From Pythium myriotylum (Eukaryota > Oomycota > Peronosporomycetes > Pythiales > Pythiaceae), in contig JALJCQ010000023.1 of NCBI GenBank assembly GCA_023091665.1, positions 310,001 to 374,000 of the forward strand: a DNA stretch of 64,000 nt, written 5' to 3'. The translations under genes and the position numbers were made by a program. Below, piece after piece: positions 8,672-18,605 of this stretch (position 1 is the stretch's first letter; each line of letters starts with the position of its first letter). Under the pieces are notes generated by a model. The model saw nothing but the letters and a program-made list of their open reading frames with translations. It had not been told where the DNA came from and did no database searches.

Positions 8672-9931
8672 ATGTCAGAGCTCGCGCTGCCTGTTCCCCC
8701 CGAGAGTTTCACCAAGGAGTCGGCCGTCGTCCTTGGCCTGGGCGGATACCCGGCCACCAAGCGCGTCGAGCCTTGCGGACGCGCCTACCATCGCCGCGTC
8801 AAGAACATCGTGCGAGGTCGCTCGGCCAGTTGCGAGTCGCTCGATGAGGACGAGAAGGCCCGCGCCGACGTGCGCAAGCAGGAGGCCGCGATCCTCAAGA
8901 AGTACCGCAAGAGCATCAAGGGAAAGAACTTCCTCGAGCTCACGATGTACCAGCAGCTTGGTCTGACGGACATCGGCTTCGACGTCACCGAGGAGCAGAT
9001 CAAGAAGGCCTATCACCGCGTGCTCATCGAACACCACCCGGACAAGACCGGCAAGACCGAGAACGACCCGAACTACCTCGCTGTCCAGAAGGCATTCGAG
9101 ACCCTCATGGATCCCGCCAAGAAGCGTGCGTACGACTCGCAGTGCGACTTTGACGACTTCATCCCGACGGGCACGGAGAAGATCGCGCAGAACGAAAAAG
9201 ATGGAAAGGGCAAAGACTTCTACGAGCTTTACGGACCTATCTTTAAGGCCAACGCCCGCTTCTCCGAGAAGAAGCCTGTTCCGCTTCTCGGAGACGACAA
9301 CCTTCCCATCGAAGACGTCTACGCCTTCTACGACTTCTGGGCCAAGTTCGACTCTTGGCGTGACTTCTCTCATGGCCTCGAGCACGATGTGGATAGTGCT
9401 GAGCACCGTGACCAAAAGAGATGGATGGCCAAGAAGAACGAGGCTGTTGCCAAGAAGAAGAAGAAGGACGAGTACCGCCGTCTGGCCAACCTTGTGGATC
9501 GCGCGATGGCCAACGACCCGCGCATCCGTCGTGTGAAACAGGCTGAAAAGGATAAAAAGGAGCAAGCGAAGCGTGAAAAGGAAGAGGCGATCCAAAGGGC
9601 TTTGGATGAGGAGCGTCGTGCCAAGGAGGAGGCGGAACGCGCCGTGCGCGAGGCCGAAGAGAAGCAGAAGGAAGAGCGCCAGAACGCCAAGCAGCTCCGT
9701 GAGAAGCAGAAGAAGCTGCTCCGTAAGGTTAAGAAGGCCTTCCGTGAGCTGATGGCTGTCGCCGAAGAGAAGGGCCTCGAGGGTGCCCTTGGTGCCGACA
9801 AGGTCGAGGACATTTGCGAAGCGACGGAGATGGACGAGCTCCAGAGCCTCGTCAACGCGCTCGGTGGCTCGGTTGACTCCTTCAACGCAGCCGGTCTTGC
9901 TAAGGTTGCGGAGGTTGCGGCCCGCGTGTAA
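8672..9931 (+). CDS. ZUO1: Zuotin/DNAJC2-type ribosome-associated J protein
   Basis: Single exon, 419 residues. The ATG at 8672 sits in GCCGCCACCATGT, a perfect animal-style Kozak context. The J domain is at about 85-160 with the HPD motif (LIEHHPDKTG), preceded by the zuotin-type lead KNFLELTMYQQLGL. Next comes the zuotin homology region (FARF-like KANARFSEKKPVPLLG, then VYAFYDFWAKFDSWRDFS), a long charged helix at about 250-350 (Lys/Glu/Arg-rich), and a C-terminal helical bundle. It has the length of yeast zuotin and lacks the SANT domains of animal and plant DNAJC2. The family forms the ribosome-associated complex with an Hsp70 and acts on nascent chains at the exit tunnel. Confidence 0.93.
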   Translation: MSELALPVPPESFTKESAVVLGLGGYPATKRVEPCGRAYHRRVKNIVRGRSASCESLDEDEKARADVRKQEAAILKKYRKSIKGKNFLELTMYQQLGLTDIGFDVTEEQIKKAYHRVLIEHHPDKTGKTENDPNYLAVQKAFETLMDPAKKRAYDSQCDFDDFIPTGTEKIAQNEKDGKGKDFYELYGPIFKANARFSEKKPVPLLGDDNLPIEDVYAFYDFWAKFDSWRDFSHGLEHDVDSAEHRDQKRWMAKKNEAVAKKKKKDEYRRLANLVDRAMANDPRIRRVKQAEKDKKEQAKREKEEAIQRALDEERRAKEEAERAVREAEEKQKEERQNAKQLREKQKKLLRKVKKAFRELMAVAEEKGLEGALGADKVEDICEATEMDELQSLVNALGGSVDSFNAAGLAKVAEVAARV

Positions 9932-10088
9932 GCTATTAGAGCGTGCACACCTGATAAAATGGATCTTGAATTCCTACCATTCAGTCGATTAACGATGAGT
10001 TTGTCATGCAACTCATTGATTATTTTGCTGTACCAACATGCTATACCAATATGCACTATTCAAAGGTATGAGTATACCTCGCAGTGAT

Positions 10089-11367
10089 TCAGTTGATGGA
10101 GCGATACACGACGTGGCGCAATCGAGCTTTGAGCACCACAAACGCAGCTAGCGCGGTGCACATGCAGCCAGCAATGAAGAAGAGCAGCGTGTGGGCGACA
10201 TCGTTATGCTGGTTGGCGGACAACGACATGACGTCGATGGAAGCTGTTGCAGTGTCTGGTACGGTAACGTCACTGGTTGAATCCAGGATCGGATTCTTCT
10301 CCGCTTTCTTCTCGTCAAACGGAACGATACCGAAGATGGAGCCTCCGTATGTTGGTTTCTCCTCCCACACCAACTCTTCTTCGCTAATTTCTGGCTCGAC
10401 GAAAGCACAGTCGGCTTCAATTCCTAGATTGTTCTTCCCACGAACGATCTTGAAAAACCCATTCATTCCCCAGTACGTGCCCCAGGAATTGCGGACGTGC
10501 CAGTACTTCACGCCGTCTTCTTCGCCCCATCCAACAACCTCCACGTCATGGTCAATGTCCATGAAGCCGGTCGTATCTTCGTAGATGCCTGCTTTGTATT
10601 CGTAGGTGAATCCGTCACTACATGCGATCCCGCACGTGATAGGACCGTTCAGCAGCTCTTTCATCATTGCGTATTCTCCTGCGAGGTGCCCGTAGCGCTT
10701 GGCTCGGTACCGGACCATCTTTGTCACAGGGAAGCACTCGGCCTTCTGGGGACTCTGCGGCGTGTACATACAGCTGCAGAGAGACTTTTGAGCAAATCAG
10801 TTCTCGTCCAGGACGGATTGCCACTTACTTCATGCAATATCCCTCCGGCGGACACGTGCCATTTGTGTTCGTGAACTTGGTGTGGTCTGTAGCGTTATAC
10901 GGCAGACACGACTCATCGGGTAGACCATAGCGCTGCATGAACTCGTACACGTCGGCCGCCTCGCCACCGTCGCACCCAGCGGAGAGTCCGTGACCTGGTG
11001 CACAGTTCAAAAAGCTTTGCCGGCCGAGCATGACGTCGGCGCCCTTAAACCCACGTTTGATGTTGAGGATCTTGATTCGATCTTGCGCACTCGACATGGC
11101 GCCGTGCGCGAAGCACGATCCGCAGTACTGCGGAATATGCTGGTTCCACGATGGCACACAGTACCCGCGCTCACACCAATCGAGATGGCGAGGGAAATCT
11201 CGCATCTCCTTCTCTTCGTCGAGTGCAAGAACGGGAAGTTGCGCGACGCGAGGGTGCAAGTCCTCGCGGCCTTTCATCGTGCGCTTGCAGCGACAGCCTT
11301 CATCCGCGCCAGCAGAAAGCGCCAGCGTGGCGAGTGCGAGTGAGCAGAGCGGCAGCGAGAGCTTCAT
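10089..11367 (-). CDS. Cathepsin X/Z-like cysteine protease with C-terminal membrane anchor
   Basis: Two exons, 10829-11367 and 10089-10773, with a 55-base intron; 407 residues. A signal peptide at 1-21 (MKLSLPLCSLALATLALSAG) precedes a short pro-region. The catalytic Cys is in HIPQYCGSCFAHG; the HIP insertion before the Cys is the hallmark of cathepsin X/Z carboxypeptidases. The catalytic His is in DIDHDVEVVGWG and Asn in RNSWGTYWG. After the peptidase domain there is an acidic linker and one hydrophobic helix near the C-terminus (TLLFFIAGCMCTALAAFVVL), so the enzyme is probably tethered in an endolysosomal or plasma membrane. Classical cathepsin X lacks such an anchor. It is convergent with the zuotin gene. 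Confidence 0.9.
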
Positions 11368-11431
11368 TGATAATAGCGAGGGGGGATCCAGCGGCGGAAT
11401 GGGAATGAGGCCTCGGATTTCGGACTTCGGA

Positions 11432-11449
11432 GGGGGGGGGGGGGGGGGG
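11432..11449 (+). repeat. Homopolymer run of 18 G
   Basis: Eighteen consecutive G lie about 65 bases upstream of the cathepsin-like start, between it and the divergent coiled-coil gene at 11570. Such a run can form a G-quadruplex and is prone to length errors in assemblies. Confidence 0.9.
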
Positions 11450-11569
11450 ACGCGATCTTCCGTCGGCTGCCGTTTCGCCAAACGGGACGTGCCCCTTCGT
11501 CAAAGTCCGCTTGGACTTCGGCGACGAACTTATCGACTAAGTAACGGATGAAGCTCGGCGCATCGCGAG

Positions 11570-12244
11570 ATGGACCGCCGCGAGAGCGCTGAGTACGCGC
11601 TGCGCATTGCGACTGCGCGAGACGATCTCGCCGACTACCAGCGACACTTGGACACGACGCGCGAAGAAATTGCAGCGGCCCAGCGCACTATCGAGGACCT
11701 CTCGATCGATGCGTGCACGCAGCGTGTGCGCATGAAGGAGCTCGAGCTGGACGAGGAGATTGTGAAAAAGTCGGAAGATGAAGCCATCATGGACAAGATC
11801 GTGTCGCAGAAGCGGCTCGTCGAGATTGGCGGCGTCGAGTCGGCCGTGCGAGCGTTGCAGAAGGCGCTGGACGACGCGCGTCGGGAGCTCCTCGCGACAC
11901 GAGGTACGCCGTGCATCCACGCGAATCAATAGTGGTCCGATGTCGCTCAGTCGTAGCATGCAGAGGAGACTCAGTGCGTCATGTCGGAGGAGAGGAAGAT
12001 GCAGACTGAGCTTGTGAACCTCAGCGCGATCCTGCAGCGCACGCGCACCAACAGCGTCAAGCTGCAGGAGGAGTACTCGTCGGTGATGCGCGAGAAGCGC
12101 GAGAGCGACGCCCGACTCCAGCAGCTCTGTCTCTTCCTGCAGACCGACGCGCCGTTGAGCCCCATCGGCAGCGACACCTCGCCGCCGTCCATTCTCCGGC
12201 TCACCAACGGTGTTGAAGTGGCCATGCCTGAAGTACGCTTCTGA
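11570..12244 (+). CDS. Small coiled-coil protein, unknown function
   Basis: Two exons, 11570-11903 and 11964-12244, with a 60-base intron (GTACGCC...TGCAG); 204 residues. Exon 1 is a continuous Arg/Glu/Leu-rich coiled coil (for example DDLADYQRHLDTTREEIAAA). Exon 2 continues it and ends in a Pro/Ser-rich tail. There is no signal peptide or membrane segment. The protein has the feel of a cytoskeletal or ciliary coiled-coil component, but nothing specific is recognised. Confidence 0.7.
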
Positions 12245-12352
12245 AGTAAGCCGGTCTATTTCCACTTCATAAAGCTACTTTCGCGACTCCTGTGTATCTT
12301 GCCGGTTCGGGAGCTTTCCATTTTCTCGAAGTTGGAAGACAGGGCGGTGAGC

Positions 12353-13426
12353 ATGCAGAACGGCATGGAGAAGTATCGGCGCGTGGAGAAGGGGAAGAAG
12401 GAGGAGGAGGCGGCGGCCGAGCCGAACGAGGTGCGCATCACGCAGCAAGGCGCCATGCGCAGCTACATCTCGTACGCGAACGGGCTCTTCCAGGTGGGTC
12501 GCCAGGGCGCTTCGTTGAAGTGGAGGGACGGCGAGCGGACTCACGCGCGGGGCTCTCTGCAGGACAAAAAGGAGAAGAAAGTCGTCGTCAAGGCAATGGG
12601 CCACGTCATCAGCAAGGCTGTCACGGTCGCCGAGGTGCTCAAGCACCGCGTCGTCGGGCTCCATCAGATCACGCAGATTGGGTCCATGGAAACCATCGAC
12701 GTCTACGAGCCACTCGAGGAAGGGCTCGATCGCGTCGAGCAGAAACGTTTGCTGCCGAGCATCACGATCACGCTTTCGCTCGAGCCGCTGGACACTTCGA
12801 ACCCAGGTTACCAGCCACCGATCGCCGAGGAACTCGTAAGTCCGCAGATTGATGAGAAGGATCTGCCAGCCAAGACCAAGCGCGAGCGACCTGCGAAAGC
12901 GAAGAAGGAGAAGCCAAAGAAGCAAAGTGCTGCCGCTACAGCTGCCGTAAGCCCAGTGCAGTCTGACCGCGAGGAAGACAAGCAAGAGTTGGCGGAAGAA
13001 GCGAAGGACGCCAAACCTCCACGCTCTACCAGTAGCAAGCGAGGTGGTCGTGGTGGCCGCGGTCGTGGCCGGGGACGTGGAGGTGCTGAGGGAGGGCGTG
13101 GGGGAAACGAGGGCAAACCCGCAACGGCTGACGACGCAGCGGCAGCGGCCGTGTCTCCAGTTAGAGGCAACAACGACGACGAGAAGGAGAAGGTTCCCAA
13201 GAAGCGGGTTCCGAGAAAGAAACGCGGTCCCGCGGAAGAGACAGAAGAGATGAAGGCTGCTGCGGATCGTGCTGCAGAGACCACCGCAGACGACGCCCAG
13301 GCCGCATCGGCAACCCGAGAGAACGGCGGGGGACGTGGTCGCAGCGGGCGAGGGCGTGGACGTGGTCGAGGCCGCGGCAGAGGCGAAGGTAAGGCTGACG
13401 CCACCCCAGTCACCGCGGAGGCGTGA
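12353..13426 (+). CDS. Alba-domain nucleic-acid-binding protein with RGG tail
   Basis: Exons 12353-12493 and 12563-13426 give 334 residues. The Alba fold is at about 18-120: NEVRITQQGAMRSYISYANG, then KKVVVKAMGHVISKAVTVAE and GLHQITQIGS. The 69-base intron 12494-12562 (GTGGGTC...CTGCAG) is a multiple of three and has no stop, so retention would insert 23 residues in the middle of the Alba fold; family alignment supports removal. The tail is Lys/Glu/Ala-rich with two RGG/RG blocks (near GGRGGRGRGRGRG and GGGRGRSGRGRGRG). Eukaryotic Alba proteins of this Rpp20/25 type bind RNA in translation control or in RNase P/MRP-like complexes. The start is the first ATG of the frame. Confidence 0.9.
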   Translation: MQNGMEKYRRVEKGKKEEEAAAEPNEVRITQQGAMRSYISYANGLFQVGRQGASLKWRDGERTHARGSLQDKKEKKVVVKAMGHVISKAVTVAEVLKHRVVGLHQITQIGSMETIDVYEPLEEGLDRVEQKRLLPSITITLSLEPLDTSNPGYQPPIAEELVSPQIDEKDLPAKTKRERPAKAKKEKPKKQSAAATAAVSPVQSDREEDKQELAEEAKDAKPPRSTSSKRGGRGGRGRGRGRGGAEGGRGGNEGKPATADDAAAAAVSPVRGNNDDEKEKVPKKRVPRKKRGPAEETEEMKAAADRAAETTADDAQAASATRENGGGRGRSGRGRGRGRGRGRGEGKADATPVTAEA

Positions 13427-13606
13427 GTCGCGAAGTGATATGTCAGTGGTTAGGAATACAGAGAAGTGCAAGACGAAATGTCGTAACGTGCATTTACTGT
13501 GGTCGATCTGTTGCGAGGAGCGCCACTTCACGAAAACCGCCTACGACTCCTGTTCCTATCCATAGCTTTTCCATTGTCGGAAACCAAACGTCACGACGTG
13601 GTGCAG

Positions 13607-16573
13607 TTAGTTGCGCTTGCCACCGCCACGCCCACCATCACGGTTGCCGCCCGGGTATCGTCTGCCGTCACCCCGGCCGCCATGAGGGCGGAAACTGCTC
13701 GGGCCTCTAGTGCCACCTCCTTGCTGGCGGCTCCCGCCACTGCTCTGGAAGCGGCGGCCGTCTCGATCATTGCCTCCCTGGTTGCGTCGGCCACTCTCAC
13801 CACGACGGTTGTTCCAGTCGTCCTTGGTCGAGCCTGTGCGCAAGTCCATCATACGCTCGTTGTTCTCCACAATAGTCGCCAGCTTCTCCGAGTACTGGAG
13901 GGCGAGCGTATGAAGGTTCGAGCGGCCGTTCTTGTGGAGCACAATCGACTGCGACGACTGGTCCCAGGCTCCTTGAAGCTCCTCGTTGATCATCATCTTG
14001 GACACGACGCTGTGGACAGTCTTGTCATCAAGCTCAAACATCTCGGTGAGACGCGCGAGAGAGACCGAATCGTACTCCTCACTGAACGCGAGGAGATACG
14101 TGCGGAGCGCTTCAACCTGGATCTTGTGACGCACCATCGCCTTTACGCGGCTGGCGACGTTGAGGCCAGGGAAAAGATCCCACACACTCAAGCCAAGGAT
14201 GAAATCGGCGCACTTTTGCCACGAGCCCTGGGCAAGTGCTTTCGCGGCAGCCACCACGTGGTCGCGAGGGTTCTCCGGAGGTCCTTCGAAGACAAGACGC
14301 TCGTGGAACTCAAGCAGCTTCCGGAAGGCCTTAGAAACGACACGCTTGCGATCCGAAACGCGGGTGTTCACCATGTTCGGAACCTCGAGAAGCATCGCTC
14401 CAACAAGGTGGCACGTCTCGAGCAAGTCGAGATTGATGTGCATGTGGTACGGAACCTGTCGGCGACGCTCAAGACGCTCTTGCTCGGGGTCGCGCTCTTG
14501 GAAACGGAAGGACTGCATACCCTGGGCCAACAGCTCCTTCGTGCGCGAACCTGTGCAGATCTCCGAGAGACAAGCGTGGGCTTCCCAGATAAGGCCAATA
14601 CGGAACGCACACAGACCGAGTTGCGCCATCATGCGGTTGAACAGAATCTGAGTCGCGACGTCGGCGTCCGTGATATTGTCTTGAATGTGTGACATCAAAA
14701 GAAGGTCACGGGCCTCGTGGAATCGGTCATGGAGAGCGTGGTGGTAGATGCGGCAAAGCATCGCGCGTGTCTTTGCGCGGTTATCCGCGTGTTTGAACAC
14801 GTACAGGCAGACGTCGCGGAGGTCCTTCTCAGCGTCAACCGGGGTCACCTTCACTGTCGGCTGACCCGCAAGAGCACCTGGGTGCATCGTCGAAGGGTTG
14901 TACTCAGAGATCGGCGTCTTCTTGGCGTGGGCGCTGTTGCAGGCCGGGTGCAGCTGGCCCGGATCACCGTACACACGGCGCTTTGCCTGAGACTCGTGAA
15001 GTGCCTTGGCAATAGACTCGTGCTTATAGTAAATAAGCTCGGCGCGGATGAGTGCAACATTCGACGCACGTGTGTAGTCACGCTTGCGATCATAGTAGTT
15101 CTGGACGCGGTGAGCAACATCAATCAGAAGACCTTCGTCGAAGAGGCGACCAATGTACTCGCTCGTGTGTGGATCCGTCTGCTGGAGGCTCTTCGTGTAC
15201 TCCTCCGAGAGACGCTCGACAAAAGCAGCGAGGTCACCCGACACCTTAATAGCGCCCTTCTCGCCTGCCTTTGGCAACGTGTCCACAAACGACGCATCTT
15301 CTTCTTCAGCTTCGGCGGCCAATGTTGCGGCGCTGGCACCTTCACGGCCAGCTCGAACGATGTCTGCTTGGTCCTCGGTTGAAAGAGGCGTGATGGTAAA
15401 GCCCGGATTCTTCTCCAACAATGTGAGAACAGTTGAAAGGTCACTGCGCGCTGTCTTCCAGTTCTGAGCCGACATAACACGATCGATTTTGTTTGAGGCA
15501 TCGAACATCTGCGCACCAAGAATGTACATGTACGCGATAACTTGGCGAGCTGGTCCGAGACGGCGAGAGTAGTTGGCAAGTTTACGGAGCGTCGCCAGTT
15601 GCTCGCTGAGCTCCGTGCCCTTCTTGCCTCGCTGCGCAACAATTTCCTTCATGCGACGATCAAATTGGGAAGGGGAGAGCTTAAGCTCTTCCTCCACAGG
15701 CTTCTTAGCGTCGATGCTGTCACGACGCACCTTCTCTGCTGGTCGAGGCTTGGGCTGCTTCGGTTTGTCCTTCTTGCCCTTCGAGTCATCAACAGTAGCA
15801 GTCTTGAGCCATCTGGCACGGCCTTTGAGCTCACCACCAGCATCCGAGTCGGAGGAGTCAGAAGAATCCGACTCACTCGGCCACGAGTCATCGTCGTCCG
15901 ACTCATCGTCATCGTCCTCCGACTCTTCGTCTGAGTCCTCGTCCGAGTCCTTCTCTGAGGCCGACTTCTCATCCGAGTCTTCGTCAGAGTCTTCATCCGA
16001 GTCCTCGTCCGAATCCTCATCTGAGCTCTCCTCCGACTCGCTTGAAGCTTCTGAAGCAGAGCTGTCCACCGGGTTGGCGCGGAATTTGTCGATCTCAGCC
16101 TGGAGAGGGCCCTCAAAATGCTTCTTCAGCTTTCCCTTCATACGGATGAGAGCCTTGCTGTTCTCCTTGCTCATCTTCTTCTGGTCGGCCTTGTTCTTGA
16201 CCTTCTCTGCAAGGAAATCGTCCAGCTGAACCATCGTGCGGATGTAGAAGGTCGGGTTGCCTTGCGCTTGCAGCACATTCTTGGCCTTGTCGAGATGCTT
16301 CCCAAGCAGATCGAATTCGGCCAAGATCTTGGTCCAGTCATTGATCTTGATGTGATTCTTGATGTTACTGCACGTCTTCTCGATGTTCTCGAAGGCCTTG
16401 TCCTTGGCGGACTTGACGACGCGCACTTCTTCGTCACTGTCCGAGTCTGACTGCACCGCCCAGCGCGACGCGGCACGAGCCTGCTGCTGGTGCGATACCT
16501 CGATTTCCGAATCGCTGGAGCGATCGCTTTCTTCCTCCGACGAGGATCCGCCTGCCCAGAATCGGCTCGCCAT
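13607..16573 (-). CDS. EIF3C: Eukaryotic translation initiation factor 3 subunit C
   Basis: Single exon, 988 residues, start MASRFWAGGSSSEEES. The first part carries the eIF3c N-terminal domain (SAKDKAFENIEKTCSNIKNH...). It is followed by an acidic Ser/Asp/Glu low-complexity stretch at about 170-255, the rest of the helical core, a PCI domain near 690-870 (LARLTEMFELDDKTVHSVVS) and a Gly/Arg-rich tail. eIF3c is a core subunit of the translation initiation factor eIF3 and contacts eIF1 and eIF5 through its N-terminus. The RGG-rich tail resembles plant and animal eIF3c. It is tail to tail with the Alba gene, 180 bases apart. Confidence 0.96.
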   Translation of the reverse strand: MASRFWAGGSSSEEESDRSSDSEIEVSHQQQARAASRWAVQSDSDSDEEVRVVKSAKDKAFENIEKTCSNIKNHIKINDWTKILAEFDLLGKHLDKAKNVLQAQGNPTFYIRTMVQLDDFLAEKVKNKADQKKMSKENSKALIRMKGKLKKHFEGPLQAEIDKFRANPVDSSASEASSESEESSDEDSDEDSDEDSDEDSDEKSASEKDSDEDSDEESEDDDDESDDDDSWPSESDSSDSSDSDAGGELKGRARWLKTATVDDSKGKKDKPKQPKPRPAEKVRRDSIDAKKPVEEELKLSPSQFDRRMKEIVAQRGKKGTELSEQLATLRKLANYSRRLGPARQVIAYMYILGAQMFDASNKIDRVMSAQNWKTARSDLSTVLTLLEKNPGFTITPLSTEDQADIVRAGREGASAATLAAEAEEEDASFVDTLPKAGEKGAIKVSGDLAAFVERLSEEYTKSLQQTDPHTSEYIGRLFDEGLLIDVAHRVQNYYDRKRDYTRASNVALIRAELIYYKHESIAKALHESQAKRRVYGDPGQLHPACNSAHAKKTPISEYNPSTMHPGALAGQPTVKVTPVDAEKDLRDVCLYVFKHADNRAKTRAMLCRIYHHALHDRFHEARDLLLMSHIQDNITDADVATQILFNRMMAQLGLCAFRIGLIWEAHACLSEICTGSRTKELLAQGMQSFRFQERDPEQERLERRRQVPYHMHINLDLLETCHLVGAMLLEVPNMVNTRVSDRKRVVSKAFRKLLEFHERLVFEGPPENPRDHVVAAAKALAQGSWQKCADFILGLSVWDLFPGLNVASRVKAMVRHKIQVEALRTYLLAFSEEYDSVSLARLTEMFELDDKTVHSVVSKMMINEELQGAWDQSSQSIVLHKNGRSNLHTLALQYSEKLATIVENNERMMDLRTGSTKDDWNNRRGESGRRNQGGNDRDGRRFQSSGGSRQQGGGTRGPSSFRPHGGRGDGRRYPGGNRDGGRGGGKRN

Positions 16574-16720
16574 GGTGCTTCCTCCTGATCGGTGTGTGTG
16601 GGTTGCTGCAGCCCGTGAGGAGATACCGGAAGTGATCCCCTCGTATTATTGGCTGCTGGAAGGTCCCGAATGCCAACAGCCACAGTTCGGAACATCCCTC
16701 ACTTTAAAAAGTAATATGAG

Positions 16721-16727
16721 GGAATGA
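16721..16727 (-). promoter_or_regulatory. Possible oomycete initiator (TCATTCC) upstream of eIF3c
   Basis: On the minus strand TCATTCC is followed 10-15 bases later by an ACTTTTTA stretch, 148 bases before the eIF3c start codon. This resembles the known oomycete initiator (TCATTYY) plus flanking promoter region. The motif is short, so chance is possible. Confidence 0.35.
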
Positions 16728-16795
16728 TTATTTTTGCGATGTGAACCAATTCTTTTTTACTGACGAATCAAAATTGTATTGGCGAGTTACTCGTT

Positions 16796-18298
16796 TCAGG
16801 TATACTTCGTGTTGATGACCACAGCGGGTGAGCGGGCAAACCGCGCAGGAGACTTCTTGACGTAGGGCGAACGCAGGTAGGCCATGCCGTGACTGACTGG
16901 ACTAAATTCGGGCTCAATTCGAGAGCTCGCGTCGAGCAAACGGAGCTTTCCGAGTCGTCGACGCTCGCATGCACGGTACCACTCGGTGTACGGGAACAGG
17001 AGGACACAGAGCAGCAAAGATACACTTGTGACGACGGTGAGGTCTCCACCAAAGAACGCGTTCGACACTGTCACCGCTGGGTATTCCAAGAGACTAACGA
17101 TCGAGCTGGCCGTGAAGATAAGACCAGAGAGCGTCCCCAAGTTCTTCAGACCGAAGGTCTTAGCAGTAAATGCCGACATCACCGCATACAGAAATGCCCG
17201 GAATCCAGTGAACAAGAAAAATGTCACGCATTGCACTTCCAGATTCGGGACGAGCAACAGTGCATTGTAGATGACACCCAGAGAGTTGGTCACGACGAGT
17301 GACACACTCAAGCCTTGCTTCTCTACAACGTAGTCGATTCCTGGAACGAAAAGGAAACCGAGCGGTAGCACAAAACTGAATATCTTGGTGTAGAGGTAAT
17401 CATAGTCCGCGTCACCGTAGTTATCGAGCAACTTGTTCGTCGTGCCAATGAACAAAGTTGCACGCAGAACTTGAACAATCGCAAAGATGAGTATGTAACC
17501 GTACTCAAACGTGAAAACCTGCTTTCGGAAAGGCTGGTCCACGAGTAGGAGGCCACGAGCCTTCTGACGCTGGACCTGGCGAATCTCGCTCGTCGTGTCG
17601 TATTCAGTCGATTCAATTCGGTCAAACATGGGCAGAAGGTATCGCTCCTCTTCTGGTTCAGCTGACTTGTCTTCACTGAGAAGAGCCGCTTCGTTGATGT
17701 GCCACAAGCCAAAAAGCGCGACGTACACCACTGTGGCGCATGCGGCCAGGCCAAAAAACAGTTCTCGGCGTTCAATATCGTAGCTTGATCGAATGGAGTA
17801 GAGTGCAAGAAACACGACGCTGCTCCCGTCAAAGAGGCAGCTTATCGCAGCAAGGATCGCGGTCTGGTACTTCATAATGAGGAAGCTTGCTGGAAATGAA
17901 CTCATCATTGTAATGGAGCCACCGAATGCGAGAAGAACGTAAGCCGGGACGAACACATCGAAGTCTTGGGAGTCTGCAAGTGCCATGAGCCCAAGACCAC
18001 TGATTTCAACGACCGCTGCGATTGCAATCGCGACTTTGGGCCCGCAGTAGTCGAGAAACATTCCGATTGGCAACGCCCCAATGTTAGCAGCGACTGACGC
18101 GGCAGCAAACATGAGGTTGAGCTTGTTTTCCTGGGCGACACATGGGCCTTCGTCACCGTCGCAGAGCTCTCCGTACTGATGCTCGTCTTGCAGCATGAGC
18201 AACAGCGGCGCCCAGCCGAAGATTAGGCCTGTGAAAAGCAGGTCGGAGAGCAGAACGACGATGACGAGCGAGACGCGCTTCCAGTCGGAGGCCACCAT
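16796..18298 (-). CDS. Major facilitator superfamily transporter, SLC43-like
   Basis: Single exon, 500 residues; the ATG at 18298 lies in ACCACCATGG. The first helix is followed by an extracellular loop with Cys and Asp/Glu residues (QYGELCDGDEGPCVAQE). About twelve membrane segments can be counted, in two blocks of six separated by a charged cytosolic loop at about 225-275. A GMFLDYCGPK loop follows helix 2, as in the MFS A-like motif. The overall plan matches the SLC43/LAT3-Fmp42 family of amino-acid facilitators; the substrate is not certain. It is divergent from tRNase Z. Confidence 0.85.
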   Translation of the reverse strand: MVASDWKRVSLVIVVLLSDLLFTGLIFGWAPLLLMLQDEHQYGELCDGDEGPCVAQENKLNLMFAAASVAANIGALPIGMFLDYCGPKVAIAIAAVVEISGLGLMALADSQDFDVFVPAYVLLAFGGSITMMSSFPASFLIMKYQTAILAAISCLFDGSSVVFLALYSIRSSYDIERRELFFGLAACATVVYVALFGLWHINEAALLSEDKSAEPEEERYLLPMFDRIESTEYDTTSEIRQVQRQKARGLLLVDQPFRKQVFTFEYGYILIFAIVQVLRATLFIGTTNKLLDNYGDADYDYLYTKIFSFVLPLGFLFVPGIDYVVEKQGLSVSLVVTNSLGVIYNALLLVPNLEVQCVTFFLFTGFRAFLYAVMSAFTAKTFGLKNLGTLSGLIFTASSIVSLLEYPAVTVSNAFFGGDLTVVTSVSLLLCVLLFPYTEWYRACERRRLGKLRLLDASSRIEPEFSPVSHGMAYLRSPYVKKSPARFARSPAVVINTKYT

Positions 18299-18605
18299 GG
18301 TGGAAAGCAGAGAGAAGCAACGTGAGTGCGAGCTCGGTGGTGGCTTGATTCCGCTTGTTTTCTGTTCTGATGCTAGCGTGGTCTGGACGCGCGGCGATGT
18401 CCCATCACATGGCTCCCAACCAGTCGAGGTGTGTGCGGATGCATCCACCACGCAGTTCGCAGAGGAAGGACAACCACTCTGGGTTCTCGCATTCAGCTGT
18501 ATACTACACGTATACTTCCCCACCACCATTATCCGGTCAGATCCGAGATTACGATGCTCGTGTAACCGAGTGTAACTCACAACAGGGTTCTGCACTGCAA
18601 TCCAA
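18299..18605. other. Divergent promoter region (transporter / tRNase Z)
   Basis: 307 bases separate two start codons on opposite strands. No clear motif beyond pyrimidine-rich patches is seen. Confidence 0.4.

Noticed and set aside
8675..9595. Minus-strand frame of 306 codons
   Set aside because: It is antisense to zuotin; the Leu/Val-rich product reflects Lys/Glu codons on the other strand.
11537..12265. Minus-strand frame of 242 codons
   Set aside because: It is antisense to the coiled-coil gene, ignores its intron, and has no domain.
12275..13531. Minus-strand frame of 418 codons
   Set aside because: It is antisense to the Alba gene, with low-complexity sequence made by RGG codons.
13499..14692. 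Plus-strand frame of 397 codons
   Set aside because: It is antisense to the C-terminal part of eIF3c, which has strong family motifs.
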